Shown here in pieces: positions 14,092 through 22,166 of a stretch of DNA of 23,891 bases; position 1 is the stretch's first letter, and every line of letters starts with the position of its first letter. Origin of the DNA: an uncultured Eubacterium sp. GTDB taxonomy: Bacteria > Bacillota > Clostridia > Lachnospirales > Lachnospiraceae. Location: positions 1 to 23,891 of the forward strand of contig CAJTVR010000070.1 in the NCBI GenBank assembly GCA_910580075.1. Direction: 5' to 3'. A model generated the notes under the pieces. It was given only the letters and a program-made list of their open reading frames with translations. It did not search any database and was not told the origin of the DNA. The position numbers were made by a program, and so were the translations under genes.

Positions 14092-14559
14092 ATGTCAAGA
14101 AAAGAAGACTATGAACAGAAAACGGAAGGACTGCTCCTGCCGATTTTAGAAAAATACAAATTCGAACTCGTCGATGTGGAATATGTCAAAGAGGGCAGTA
14201 CATGGTTTCTGCGTGCATATATCGATAAAGAAGGCGGGATTACCGTAAACGACTGCGAAGATGTAGCCAGGGAAATGAATCCGATTCTGGATGAACTAGA
14301 CTATATTGATGGTTCTTACACCTTTGAAGTCAGTTCGCCAGGACTCGGCAGACCGCTGAAAAAAGAAAAAGATTTTGCCAGAAACCTTGGGAAGGACGTA
14401 GAAATCAGAACCTACCGTCCGATTCAGCACGAAAAGGAATTCTATGGAAGACTGAAAGCATATGATAATAAGACGGTTACAATCGTGACAAAAGAGGATG
14501 TGGAATTTGCCTTTGAGAAAAGTGATATTGCCCTGATTCGCCAGGCGCTGGATTTCTGA
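14092..14559 (+). CDS. rimP: Ribosome maturation factor RimP
   Basis: RimP helps mature the 30S subunit. The 155-residue protein shows the RimP pattern: LVDVEYVKEGSTWFLRAYID, KEGGITVNDCEDVAREM, the hallmark FEVSSPGLGRPLKKEKDF, and a C-terminal SH3-like half ending with EFAFEKSDIALIRQALDF. GAGGAGG lies 8 nt before the ATG. It is the first gene of the operon, directly upstream of nusA, as in Bacillus. Confidence 0.95.
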   Translation: MSRKEDYEQKTEGLLLPILEKYKFELVDVEYVKEGSTWFLRAYIDKEGGITVNDCEDVAREMNPILDELDYIDGSYTFEVSSPGLGRPLKKEKDFARNLGKDVEIRTYRPIQHEKEFYGRLKAYDNKTVTIVTKEDVEFAFEKSDIALIRQALDF

Positions 14560-14594
14560 GCACTGCGCTGCACATAGATTAGGAGGATCGTAAA

Positions 14595-16118
14595 ATGAAC
14601 AATGAATTATATGAAGCTTTGAATATATTGGAAAAAGAAAAAAATATCAGCAAAGATACACTGTTAGAGGCTATTGAAACTTCACTTATTACCGCATGTA
14701 AAAATCATTTTGGAAAATCTGATAATATCAGGGTGGATATGAATCCGGAAACCTGCGAATATCATGTGTTTCAGGGAAAAACGGTTGTAGAAGAAATCGA
14801 GGATGCGGTTACGGAAATCAGCCTTGCGAATGCGAAGATGATTAACAGCCGCTATGAGCTGGGCGACACAGTGAATATAGAAATAAAATCAAAAGAATTT
14901 GGCCGTATTGCGACTCAGAATGCCAAAAACGTGATTTTACAAAAAATCCGGGAGGAAGAACGCAAAATACTGTGTGATGAATATTACAGCAAAGAAAAAG
15001 ATATTGTCACAGGCATTGTACAGCGGTATGTGGGCAGAAATGTCAGCATTAACCTGGGCAAAGTAGACGCTATGCTGACAGAAAACGAACAGGTCAGGGG
15101 AGAAGTATTCCAGCCGACAGAAAGAATCAAGCTGTATATACTGGAAGTCAAGTCTACATCCAAAGGACCCAAAATTCTGGTATCCAGAACGCATCCGGAA
15201 CTTGTAAAGCGGCTGTTTGAATCGGAAGTTGCCGAAGTAAAAAGCGGGATTGTGGAAATTAAAAGCATTGCAAGGGAGGCCGGAAGCCGGACGAAGATTG
15301 CAGTGCATTCCAATGACCCGAATGTAGATGCAGTCGGCGCCTGTGTCGGCATGAACGGTGCCAGAGTCAATGCCATTGTCAATGAACTGCGCGGAGAAAA
15401 AATCGATATCATTACATGGAATGATAATCCTGCCATGCTGATTGAGAATGCATTAAGCCCTGCAAAAGTCATTTCCGTCATTGCAGATGCAGAAGAAAAG
15501 AGCGCGAAAGTGGTAGTACCGGATTACCAGCTGTCTCTTGCAATTGGAAAAGAAGGGCAGAATGCCAGACTTGCGGCAAGGCTTACGGGATTTAAAATCG
15601 ATATTAAAAGTGAAACACAGGCCAGGGAAGCCGGGGATTTCTTTGACTATGAAAATGACTATGAAGATGCCGATGAATATGAGGATTATGCAGAAGAAGG
15701 GTTTGATTCTTATCTGGAAGACGAATCATATGAAGAAGGCACACAAGGGGCTGGCGAATCGTATGAGGAAGACGGATACGATGGGGAATCCTATCCGACA
15801 GATGAACACGCAGAACATCCATATGATGGTGACGGGGAGTATGAAGACGGTTTCTATGACGAAAGTACACATCCGGCAGATGAACCGTATACAGAAGGCA
15901 CAGCTGGTGCAGACGGATTATCTGACGAAGCATATAAAGACAGGGAATCTGCAGATGAATTATATCAGGAAGACGCAGACACAGCTTTAGAAAACGGCAT
16001 AAACGGGGAAGCATTTTCTGACAGCAGCACAGAAAAATCTGACGGCTATTCAGATGCATACAGTCTGGAATCCAGCTCCGGCAGCCTGGAAGATGAAGAA
16101 GAAGGTGTAAACGAGTGA
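14595..16118 (+). CDS. nusA: Transcription factor NusA with long acidic C-terminal tail
   Basis: NusA binds RNA polymerase and modulates pausing, termination and antitermination. Residues 1-125 form the N-terminal domain (NNELYEALNILEKEKNISKD). About 130-200 is the S1 domain. KH1 contains VGACVGMNGARVNAIVNEL and KH2 contains LAIGKEGQNARLAARLTG. The core ends near residue 343, giving the usual clostridial length of about 350. A further 160 residues, roughly 345-507, are low complexity and rich in Tyr, Asp, Glu, Ser and Gly, with repeated short blocks such as ESYEED, DGYDGESY and DEPYTEG. This strongly acidic, probably disordered tail is unusual. The frame is intact and overlaps ylxR by a GTGA, so it is real. 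AGGAGG precedes the ATG. Confidence 0.96.
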   Translation: MNNELYEALNILEKEKNISKDTLLEAIETSLITACKNHFGKSDNIRVDMNPETCEYHVFQGKTVVEEIEDAVTEISLANAKMINSRYELGDTVNIEIKSKEFGRIATQNAKNVILQKIREEERKILCDEYYSKEKDIVTGIVQRYVGRNVSINLGKVDAMLTENEQVRGEVFQPTERIKLYILEVKSTSKGPKILVSRTHPELVKRLFESEVAEVKSGIVEIKSIAREAGSRTKIAVHSNDPNVDAVGACVGMNGARVNAIVNELRGEKIDIITWNDNPAMLIENALSPAKVISVIADAEEKSAKVVVPDYQLSLAIGKEGQNARLAARLTGFKIDIKSETQAREAGDFFDYENDYEDADEYEDYAEEGFDSYLEDESYEEGTQGAGESYEEDGYDGESYPTDEHAEHPYDGDGEYEDGFYDESTHPADEPYTEGTAGADGLSDEAYKDRESADELYQEDADTALENGINGEAFSDSSTEKSDGYSDAYSLESSSGSLEDEEEGVNE

Positions 16119-16390
16119 AAACAAAAAAGATACCTTCCAGAATATGTGTAGGATGCAGGCAGGCGAAAGAAAAAAGGGACCTGGTGCGCGTTGTGAAAAA
16201 TGCAGAGAATGAGATCAGTATAGATGTGACTGGAAGAAAGAACGGACGGGGAGCTTATATCTGTAAAAACACAGAATGTCTGCGAAAGGCAGTGAAATCA
16301 AAAGGACTGGAACGTTCTTTGAAAATACCGGTTCCAGAGGAAGTGATTACATTATTAGAAAAGGAGATGATTGCGGTTGAAGCCAGATAA
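16115..16390 (+). CDS. ylxR: YlxR family (DUF448) nucleic-acid-binding protein
   Basis: The 91-residue protein has the YlxR signature: PSRICVGCRQAKEKRDLVRV near the start, then GRKNGRGAYICKN with a second Cys and CLRKAVKSKGLERSL. Members bind RNA or DNA and have been linked to transcription and RNase P; the role is not settled. The start is GTG at 16115, overlapping the nusA stop (GTGA), with GAAGG about 10 nt upstream. It always sits between nusA and ylxQ in Firmicutes. Confidence 0.93.
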   Translation: MKTKKIPSRICVGCRQAKEKRDLVRVVKNAENEISIDVTGRKNGRGAYICKNTECLRKAVKSKGLERSLKIPVPEEVITLLEKEMIAVEAR

Positions 16391-16712
16391 AGTATTATCT
16401 ATGATTGGAATAGCTGCCCGGGGCGGGAATGTGCAAAGCGGCGAGTTTTCAGCAGAAAAAGCCATAAAAAGCGGGAAGGCTTATCTGGCAGTTATTGCAG
16501 CGGATGCGTCGGAGAATACGAAAAAGCATTTCAGGGATATGTGTGCCTACCGGGATATCCCGTATGTGGAATATGCGGATAAAGACCAGCTTGGCAATAG
16601 CATTGGAAAAAAACACCGGGCATCGCTGGCAGTTACAGATGAACATCTGGCAGAGGCAGTTATGAATAAGTTAACACAGGCAGGACAACTGAATAATGGA
16701 GGTAATAGATAG
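16371..16712 (+). CDS. ylxQ: L7Ae-family ribosomal-type RNA-binding protein YlxQ
   Basis: The 113-residue protein is an L7Ae/L30e-type kink-turn RNA-binding protein: VLSMIGIAARGGNVQSGEF, KAYLAVIAADASENTKKHF, IPYVEYADKDQLGNSIGKK and LAVTDEHLAEAVMNKL. Its cellular target is not firmly known. It overlaps the end of ylxR. The start is a TTG: either 16371, 4 nt after AAGGAG, or 16377, 10 nt after it; both are in frame and differ by two residues. A weak start suits a product made at lower level than its neighbours. Confidence 0.92.
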   Translation: MRLKPDKVLSMIGIAARGGNVQSGEFSAEKAIKSGKAYLAVIAADASENTKKHFRDMCAYRDIPYVEYADKDQLGNSIGKKHRASLAVTDEHLAEAVMNKLTQAGQLNNGGNR

Positions 16713-16715
16713 CAT

Positions 16716-19706
16716 ATGGCAAAACAGAAAATACACGAACTCGCTAAAGAGTTAAAGATAGCAAGCAAAGTAATTGTAGATTATATGAATAAAAAAGCAA
16801 AAGATAAGAAATATACATCGAACAATGCCATTGAGGCAGATGAGGCCGAAGACATCAGGGCCAACCTGGAAACACTGGCAAAAGCAGACGCCAGACTCAA
16901 AGAATCATCCCAGGCATCTGATAAAGATGCAAAACGTCCGGCCAAAAATGCAGCGCCAAAACAGACAGATGCAAAAGGCGGACAGAAGGAAGGAAAAGAA
17001 TCCAAAGAGGGAAAGGAAGGAGAAAACCGGCCTAAGAAAAAAGCAAGCATTACTGCAGTATTTAATGCACAGTACAGCAAACAGAACCGCAGGCAGAATG
17101 CAAACGGCCAGAGAAATAAACCTTCCGGCGAACGTACAGAGCGCGGCCCGCGCGGTGTAAAACCGGCAGAAAAACCGCATATACCAATCCGGCCGAATGC
17201 CGACAGGCCAAACTATGACAGGGCTTCCGCACATGTTCCGGATGATGAGATTGTAAAACCGGCAGACCGCGTGGAAAGGTCAGAACGTCCAGACAGAAAC
17301 GACCGCGTGGAAAGATCAGAGCGTCCGGATAGAAACGAACGCACAGATAAAAACGTACGCGGTGACAGAAGCGAACGTCCGGACAGACCAGAACGCGGTG
17401 ACAGAAGCGAACGCACAGAAAAGAACGAAAGATATGGAAACGGACAAAACCGCACGCATCAGGGAAGACAGCAGTCAGACCGGGGCGGTGTACGCGCTAT
17501 GGGAAGCCAGAGAACACCAGGAGGCGCAGGACGCATGAACGGCGGCGGTGCAAGATCAGACCGCAGCCAGAATGACAGAGGTGGTAAGAATGCGGGATTT
17601 GAGCAAAAAGGCGAGAAAAATAATCAGAATAATCGAACGAATTCCGGTAATAATTATGGTGATAAAAACGGCAGCAGAGTCGGTTCGAATCGCCAGAAGG
17701 AATTTAAAGGCAGATTAGACCAAAACGGCACAAGATTCCACAAAGAGACAGCAAAAGCTGCACCGGAAGAGCTGCAGAAAGAAAGCCGTGATAACAGAAG
17801 CCGTGATAACGGACGTAAAAAGAACGGCGGAAATAAAGAGTACGACAAGCTGGGCGGAAAAAGACAGGAACGCTATGTAAATCTGGAAAAAACAAGCGGG
17901 CATAAAAAGAAAAACCAGCAGCCGGTACAGCCAGCGCAGAAAGAAGAAGAGGCAATCCGCTCCATTACGCTGCCAGAGCATATGACAATCCGCGAACTGG
18001 CAGATAAAATGAAAGTACAGCCTTCTGTTATCGTTAAAAAACTGTTTTTAAAAGGTACAATGGTTACGGTAAACCAGGAAATTGACTATGAACATGCAGA
18101 GGAAATTGCACTGGAATTTAACTGCATTGCAGAACCGGAAGAAAAGATTGATGTCATCGCAGAACTCTTAAAAGAAGAGGAAGAAGACGAAAGCAGGATG
18201 GTATCCCGTCCGCCGGTAGTCTGCGTTATGGGCCATGTAGACCACGGTAAAACATCGCTTCTGGATGCAATCCGCCATACAAGGGTAACAGACAAAGAAG
18301 CCGGCGGCATTACACAGGCAATCGGCGCATATATGGTAAAATGCAACGGCGAAAATATCACATTTTTAGATACGCCTGGACATGAAGCTTTTACGGCAAT
18401 GCGTATGCGCGGCGCGAATTCTACGGATATTGCAATTCTTGTAGTTGCTGCTGACGACGGTGTGATGCCTCAGACTGTAGAAGCTATTAACCATGCCAAA
18501 GCGGCAGGGATTGAAATTATTGTAGCAGTCAATAAAATTGATAAGCCGAATGCAAATATAGAGCGTGTAAAGCAGGAACTTTCAGAGCATGAGCTGATTC
18601 CGGAAGACTGGGGCGGCAGCACGATTTTTGTACCGGTATCTGCCCATACGAAAGAGGGGATCGAGCAGCTATTAGAAATGATTCTTCTTACAGCAGAAGT
18701 ACTGGAACTGAAAGCAAATCCAAAACGGAATGCCCGCGGTGTTGTCATTGAGGCAAAACTGGATAAAGGACGCGGTGCGGTAGCTACCGTGCTTGTGCAA
18801 AAAGGAACATTAAAAATCGGCCAGCCGATTGCCTGCGGAAGCAGTTACGGAAAAGTAAGGGCTATGATTGATGATAAGGGCCGCAGTGTCAAAGACGCAA
18901 AGCCGTCTATGCCGGTGGAGATTTTAGGACTGAGCAGCGTGCCGGATGCCGGAGAGACTTTTGTAGTATGCGAGTCAGAAAAAGAAGCCAGAAATTTTGC
19001 AGAGACTTATATTTCAGAAAGCAAAGAAAAACTGCTTGAGGAAACAAGGTCACGCATGTCCCTGGATGATTTGTTCTCGCAGATTCAGTCAGGCAATGTA
19101 AAAGAACTGAATATCATTGTAAAAGCAGATGTACAGGGTTCGGTGGAGGCTGTAAAACAGAGTCTTTTGAAGCTGTCTAATGAAGAAGTGGTCGTTAAAA
19201 TTATCCACGGAGGCGTAGGCGCTGTCAATGAATCGGATGTAAACCTGGCGCTTGCTTCAAACGCAATTATTATCGGATTTAATGTCCGTCCGGACCCGGT
19301 AGCGAAAGCGACATCCGAACGCGAAGGCGTAGATATCCGCCTATACAAAGTAATTTACAATGCCATCGAAGATGTATCTGCTGCCATGAAAGGCATGCTT
19401 GACCCGATTTTTGAAGAAAAAGTCATCGGCCATGCAGAAGTGCGCCAGGTATTCAAATCTTCCGGTGTTGGAAATATTGCAGGTTCTTATATACTGGATG
19501 GTGTATTTGAGAGAGGCTGCAAGTGCCGCATTACAAGAGACGGAGAACAGCTTTTCGACGGAGCGCTGGCATCCTTAAAACGTTTTAAGGACGATGTGAA
19601 GGAAGTTAAGAGCGGATATGAATGCGGGCTTGTATTTGAAGGCTTTCATGATATTGCAGAGTCTGACCAGATTGAAGCTTATAAAATGGTTGAAGTGCCG
19701 CGCTGA
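16716..19706 (+). CDS. infB: Translation initiation factor IF-2 with long repetitive linker
   Basis: IF2 is the GTPase that brings initiator tRNA to the 30S subunit. The 996-residue protein has an IF2N domain at 1-50, a second IF2N-like domain at about 413-475 (MTIRELADKMKVQPSVIVKK), and the G domain. GTPase motifs are GHVDHGKT (506-513), DTPGHEAF (552-559) and NKID (606-609). Domains II, III and the C-terminal tRNA-binding domain follow, ending AYKMVEVPR. The linker, about 60-410, is very hydrophilic and rich in Arg, Asp, Asn, Glu and Gly, with 36-bp tandem repeats (residues 184-233). GGAGGT lies upstream of the ATG. It follows ylxQ after 3 nt. IF2 linkers vary widely in length, so this is large but not a loss of function. 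Confidence 0.97.
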   Translation: MAKQKIHELAKELKIASKVIVDYMNKKAKDKKYTSNNAIEADEAEDIRANLETLAKADARLKESSQASDKDAKRPAKNAAPKQTDAKGGQKEGKESKEGKEGENRPKKKASITAVFNAQYSKQNRRQNANGQRNKPSGERTERGPRGVKPAEKPHIPIRPNADRPNYDRASAHVPDDEIVKPADRVERSERPDRNDRVERSERPDRNERTDKNVRGDRSERPDRPERGDRSERTEKNERYGNGQNRTHQGRQQSDRGGVRAMGSQRTPGGAGRMNGGGARSDRSQNDRGGKNAGFEQKGEKNNQNNRTNSGNNYGDKNGSRVGSNRQKEFKGRLDQNGTRFHKETAKAAPEELQKESRDNRSRDNGRKKNGGNKEYDKLGGKRQERYVNLEKTSGHKKKNQQPVQPAQKEEEAIRSITLPEHMTIRELADKMKVQPSVIVKKLFLKGTMVTVNQEIDYEHAEEIALEFNCIAEPEEKIDVIAELLKEEEEDESRMVSRPPVVCVMGHVDHGKTSLLDAIRHTRVTDKEAGGITQAIGAYMVKCNGENITFLDTPGHEAFTAMRMRGANSTDIAILVVAADDGVMPQTVEAINHAKAAGIEIIVAVNKIDKPNANIERVKQELSEHELIPEDWGGSTIFVPVSAHTKEGIEQLLEMILLTAEVLELKANPKRNARGVVIEAKLDKGRGAVATVLVQKGTLKIGQPIACGSSYGKVRAMIDDKGRSVKDAKPSMPVEILGLSSVPDAGETFVVCESEKEARNFAETYISESKEKLLEETRSRMSLDDLFSQIQSGNVKELNIIVKADVQGSVEAVKQSLLKLSNEEVVVKIIHGGVGAVNESDVNLALASNAIIIGFNVRPDPVAKATSEREGVDIRLYKVIYNAIEDVSAAMKGMLDPIFEEKVIGHAEVRQVFKSSGVGNIAGSYILDGVFERGCKCRITRDGEQLFDGALASLKRFKDDVKEVKSGYECGLVFEGFHDIAESDQIEAYKMVEVPR
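17265..17415 (+). repeat. In-frame 36-bp tandem repeats within infB
   Basis: Two near-identical 36-bp units, 17265-17300 and 17301-17336, each begin GACCGCGTGGAAAG and encode RVERSERPDRN. A related block, CGCGGTGACAGAAGCGAACG, recurs at 17359 and 17395, also 36 bp apart. All units keep the reading frame and encode a basic-acidic ERSERPDRN-type repeat. Copy number may differ between strains. Confidence 0.8.
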
Positions 19707-19732
19707 TGATGTGCGTGCATGACATCATTTTT
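19706..19732 (+). terminator. Short hairpin with T tract between infB and rbfA
   Basis: ATGATGT (19706-19712) pairs with ACATCAT (19722-19728) across a 9-nt loop and is followed by TTTT. It starts on the last base of the infB stop codon. It is a weak, probably partial, terminator or an mRNA processing site that would lower expression of rbfA and later genes. Confidence 0.5.
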
Positions 19733-19774
19733 CCGGGTTTTCTGCATGCGAAACAGACAGCAGGAGTATAAAAT

Positions 19775-20131
19775 ATGAGAAAAAACAGCATAAAAAATAT
19801 ACGCATCAATGAAGAAGTATTAAGATATCTCAGCGAAATCATTCGCAGTGAAATTAAAGATCCGCGCATCAATCCTATGACGAGTGTGGTTTCCGTGGAA
19901 GTTGCACCGGACTTAAAGACCTGCAAAGCTTATATCAGCGTACTTGGAGATGTACAGTCCCAGAAAGACACGCTTACGGGATTGAGAAACGCAGAAGGAT
20001 ATATCAGGCGCAGCCTGGCAAAAAATTTAAATCTGCGCAATACGCCTCAGATTACCTTTATTATAGACCAGTCGATTGAATACGGCGTGCATATGTCGCA
20101 TTTAATCGATGAGGTTAACAAAAATCTATAA
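19775..20131 (+). CDS. rbfA: Ribosome-binding factor A
   Basis: RbfA is a KH-fold protein needed for late 30S maturation and cold adaptation. The 118-residue protein has RINEEVLRYLSEIIRSEIKDP, MTSVVSVEVAPDLKTCKAYI and the closing LNLRNTPQITFIIDQSIEYG, which are the standard RbfA blocks. CAGGAG precedes the ATG by 8 nt. It lies between infB and nrnA as in other Firmicutes. Confidence 0.96.
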   Translation: MRKNSIKNIRINEEVLRYLSEIIRSEIKDPRINPMTSVVSVEVAPDLKTCKAYISVLGDVQSQKDTLTGLRNAEGYIRRSLAKNLNLRNTPQITFIIDQSIEYGVHMSHLIDEVNKNL

Positions 20132-20197
20132 AATCCTATAAGCCGGCAGAGTCAGTAAAGATTGATGTTAAAAGGGCAGTGAAAAGAGAGGGTAACC

Positions 20198-21172
20198 GTG
20201 AAAAGCATGGAAGAGCAGCTTACAGGAGTACGCAGCGCAGCCATTGCCGGTCATATCAGGCCGGATGGCGACTGCGCAGGCTCCTGTCTGGCCACCTATA
20301 ATTATATAAAAGAATACCACCCGCAGATTGAAGCGGCCGTCTACCTGGAGCCGATTCCAAATAAATTTAAATTTCTGGCACGCAGTGGGGAAATTATCAG
20401 TGATTCGGATTTTGAAAAAGACTATGACCTTTTGATTGTGCAGGACTGCGGCGATGCAGCACGGCTTGGAAAAGCCGCAAAACTGACAGACCATGCAAAA
20501 AAAGTCATCTGCATTGACCACCATATCAGCAACACCGGATTTGGCGATGAGCAGTATATTTTTCCAAATGCCAGTTCCACTTCAGAACTTATTTTTGACC
20601 TGCTGCCAAAAGAGCGCATTACAAAACAGATTGCTGAATGCATTTATACAGGCATTTTAAATGATACAGGTATGTTCCAGTATTCCTGTACATCCTCAAA
20701 GACAATGCGTACAGCTGGATTTTTAATGGATCTGGGAATTGATTTTTCTGAGATTGCAGATAAGACGTTTGTACAAAAGACTTATGAACAGAATCTGATT
20801 CTGGCAAGAGCCATAGAAAAAAGCAGCCTGCATCTGAACGGCTCCTGCATTTCCACAGTCATTACACGAAAAGACATGGAAGAATGCGGCGTGCTGCCGA
20901 AGCATTTGGACGGCATTGTTTCACAGCTGCGCTCTACCAAAGGCGTAGAAGCTGCCGTATTTTTTTACCAGAAAGACGACGGAAAATACAAAATCAGTCT
21001 GCGTGCAGCTTCAGATGCTGTCAATATGGCTCAGATAGCCATGCATTACGGCGGCGGCGGACATATACGTGCAGCCGGGGCGTCTACAGACATGGAGCCG
21101 CAGGAATGTCTGAAAGAAATACTGGGGCTGATAGAGGCATCTGCTGCTAAAGAGAGCAAAGCGGAAGACTGA
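20198..21172 (+). CDS. nrnA: DHH/DHHA1 phosphoesterase, NrnA-like oligoribonuclease
   Basis: NrnA-type proteins degrade nanoRNAs and often pAp or linear dinucleotides such as pApA from c-di-AMP. The 324-residue protein has the DHH motifs: GHIRPDGDCAG (H19, D23, D25), IVQDCGD, CIDHHISNTGF (D107-H108-H109) and YTGILNDTGMFQY. The C-terminal DHHA1 domain ends with GGGGHIRAAGAS. The start is GTG at 20198 with GAGAGG 6 nt upstream; ATG at 20207 is possible but worse placed. Location between rbfA and truB is the conserved clostridial position and supports the call. Confidence 0.93.
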   Translation: MKSMEEQLTGVRSAAIAGHIRPDGDCAGSCLATYNYIKEYHPQIEAAVYLEPIPNKFKFLARSGEIISDSDFEKDYDLLIVQDCGDAARLGKAAKLTDHAKKVICIDHHISNTGFGDEQYIFPNASSTSELIFDLLPKERITKQIAECIYTGILNDTGMFQYSCTSSKTMRTAGFLMDLGIDFSEIADKTFVQKTYEQNLILARAIEKSSLHLNGSCISTVITRKDMEECGVLPKHLDGIVSQLRSTKGVEAAVFFYQKDDGKYKISLRAASDAVNMAQIAMHYGGGGHIRAAGASTDMEPQECLKEILGLIEASAAKESKAED

Positions 21173-21266
21173 GCGGGCCTGCAGGCAGACAGTCAGAACC
21201 GTTTATGGTAAAAAACTGGAAGACGAGACTGGGAATGCACAGACGCAGGCATTCTGGAGAGAGTTT

Positions 21267-22166
21267 ATGAATGGCATTTTAAACGTTTATAAGGAGAAGG
21301 GATTTACATCACATGATGTGGTGGCAAAACTGCGGGGGATGCTGCATCAGAAGAAAATCGGGCATACAGGAACCCTTGACCCGGATGCGCAGGGGGTGCT
21401 TCCGGTCTGTCTGGGATCTGCCACGAAGGTATGCGGCCTGTTAACTGATAAAGACAAAGTATATGAGGCAGTTTTACTGCTTGGGACGCAGACAGATACA
21501 CAGGATATAAGCGGATTGGTTTTAAAACAGATGAACGTAAACTGTACAGAGAATGAAATAAGAGAAGCTGTCCTGAGTTTTCAAGGGGAATATGACCAGA
21601 TACCGCCGATGTATTCTGCATTAAAAGTAAACGGTAAAAAACTATGCGACCTGGCAAGAGCCGGAGTTTCCGTCGAGCGCAGGCCAAGGCAGGTACAGAT
21701 TTATGAAATCGAAATTCAAAAAATCAGCCTTCCCAGGGTCTGGATGCGTGTGCACTGTTCGAAAGGCACTTATATTCGGACGCTGTGCCATGATATCGGG
21801 CAGAAACTTGGCTGCGGCGGATGCATGGAAGAACTGCTGCGCACAAAGGTCAGTATTTTTGATATCGCACAGTCCATGAAGCTGTCGCAGATACAGACAC
21901 TTTCAGATGAAAACAGGCTTTCAGAAATACTGATGCCGCCTGACAGGCTGTTTACGGAATATCCGAAAGCCGCTGTTACACCGGAATTTGAAAAAATGCT
22001 CCGAAACGGCAACCGTCTGCCAGAAAAAGCTCTGACAGCAGTATCCGAAAGCCGGATGTTTCGCGTGTATCTGAACAATGAATTTTGGGGGATTTATGCG
22101 CTGGATCATAAAAACAGGGATTATAAGCCGGTGAAAATATTTGGACAGGGGAATGAAGGGCAATGA
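21267..22166 (+). CDS. truB: tRNA pseudouridine-55 synthase
   Basis: TruB makes the universal pseudouridine in the tRNA T loop. The 299-residue protein begins MNGILNVYKEKGFTSHDVV and contains KIGHTGTLDPDAQGVLPVCL, in which D38 is the catalytic aspartate. It also has YDQIPPMYSALKVNGKKLCDLAR and the RVHCSKGTYIRTLCHDIG motif. The C-terminal part is a short PUA-like extension. A GGAGAGAG site precedes the ATG. It is separated from nrnA by 94 nt without visible signals and overlaps ribF by ATGA. Confidence 0.96.
   Translation: MNGILNVYKEKGFTSHDVVAKLRGMLHQKKIGHTGTLDPDAQGVLPVCLGSATKVCGLLTDKDKVYEAVLLLGTQTDTQDISGLVLKQMNVNCTENEIREAVLSFQGEYDQIPPMYSALKVNGKKLCDLARAGVSVERRPRQVQIYEIEIQKISLPRVWMRVHCSKGTYIRTLCHDIGQKLGCGGCMEELLRTKVSIFDIAQSMKLSQIQTLSDENRLSEILMPPDRLFTEYPKAAVTPEFEKMLRNGNRLPEKALTAVSESRMFRVYLNNEFWGIYALDHKNRDYKPVKIFGQGNEGQ

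Noticed and set aside
15538..16059. Long open frames on both strands overlapping the NusA tail (150-151 codons)
   Set aside because: They are by-products of the low-complexity GAA/GAC/TAT-rich sequence; compositions are odd (Met- or His/Arg-rich) and no ribosome sites are seen.
17265..17415. 36-bp periodic repeats that could suggest a CRISPR array
   Set aside because: Units are directly adjacent without unique spacers, differ by point changes and keep the infB frame, so they are coding tandem repeats.
17213..17455. Minus-strand open frame with SFLSGRSDLSTRS-like repeats opposite infB
   Set aside because: It is the antisense reading of the 36-bp repeats in infB; no ribosome site, and the plus-strand IF2 frame is intact.
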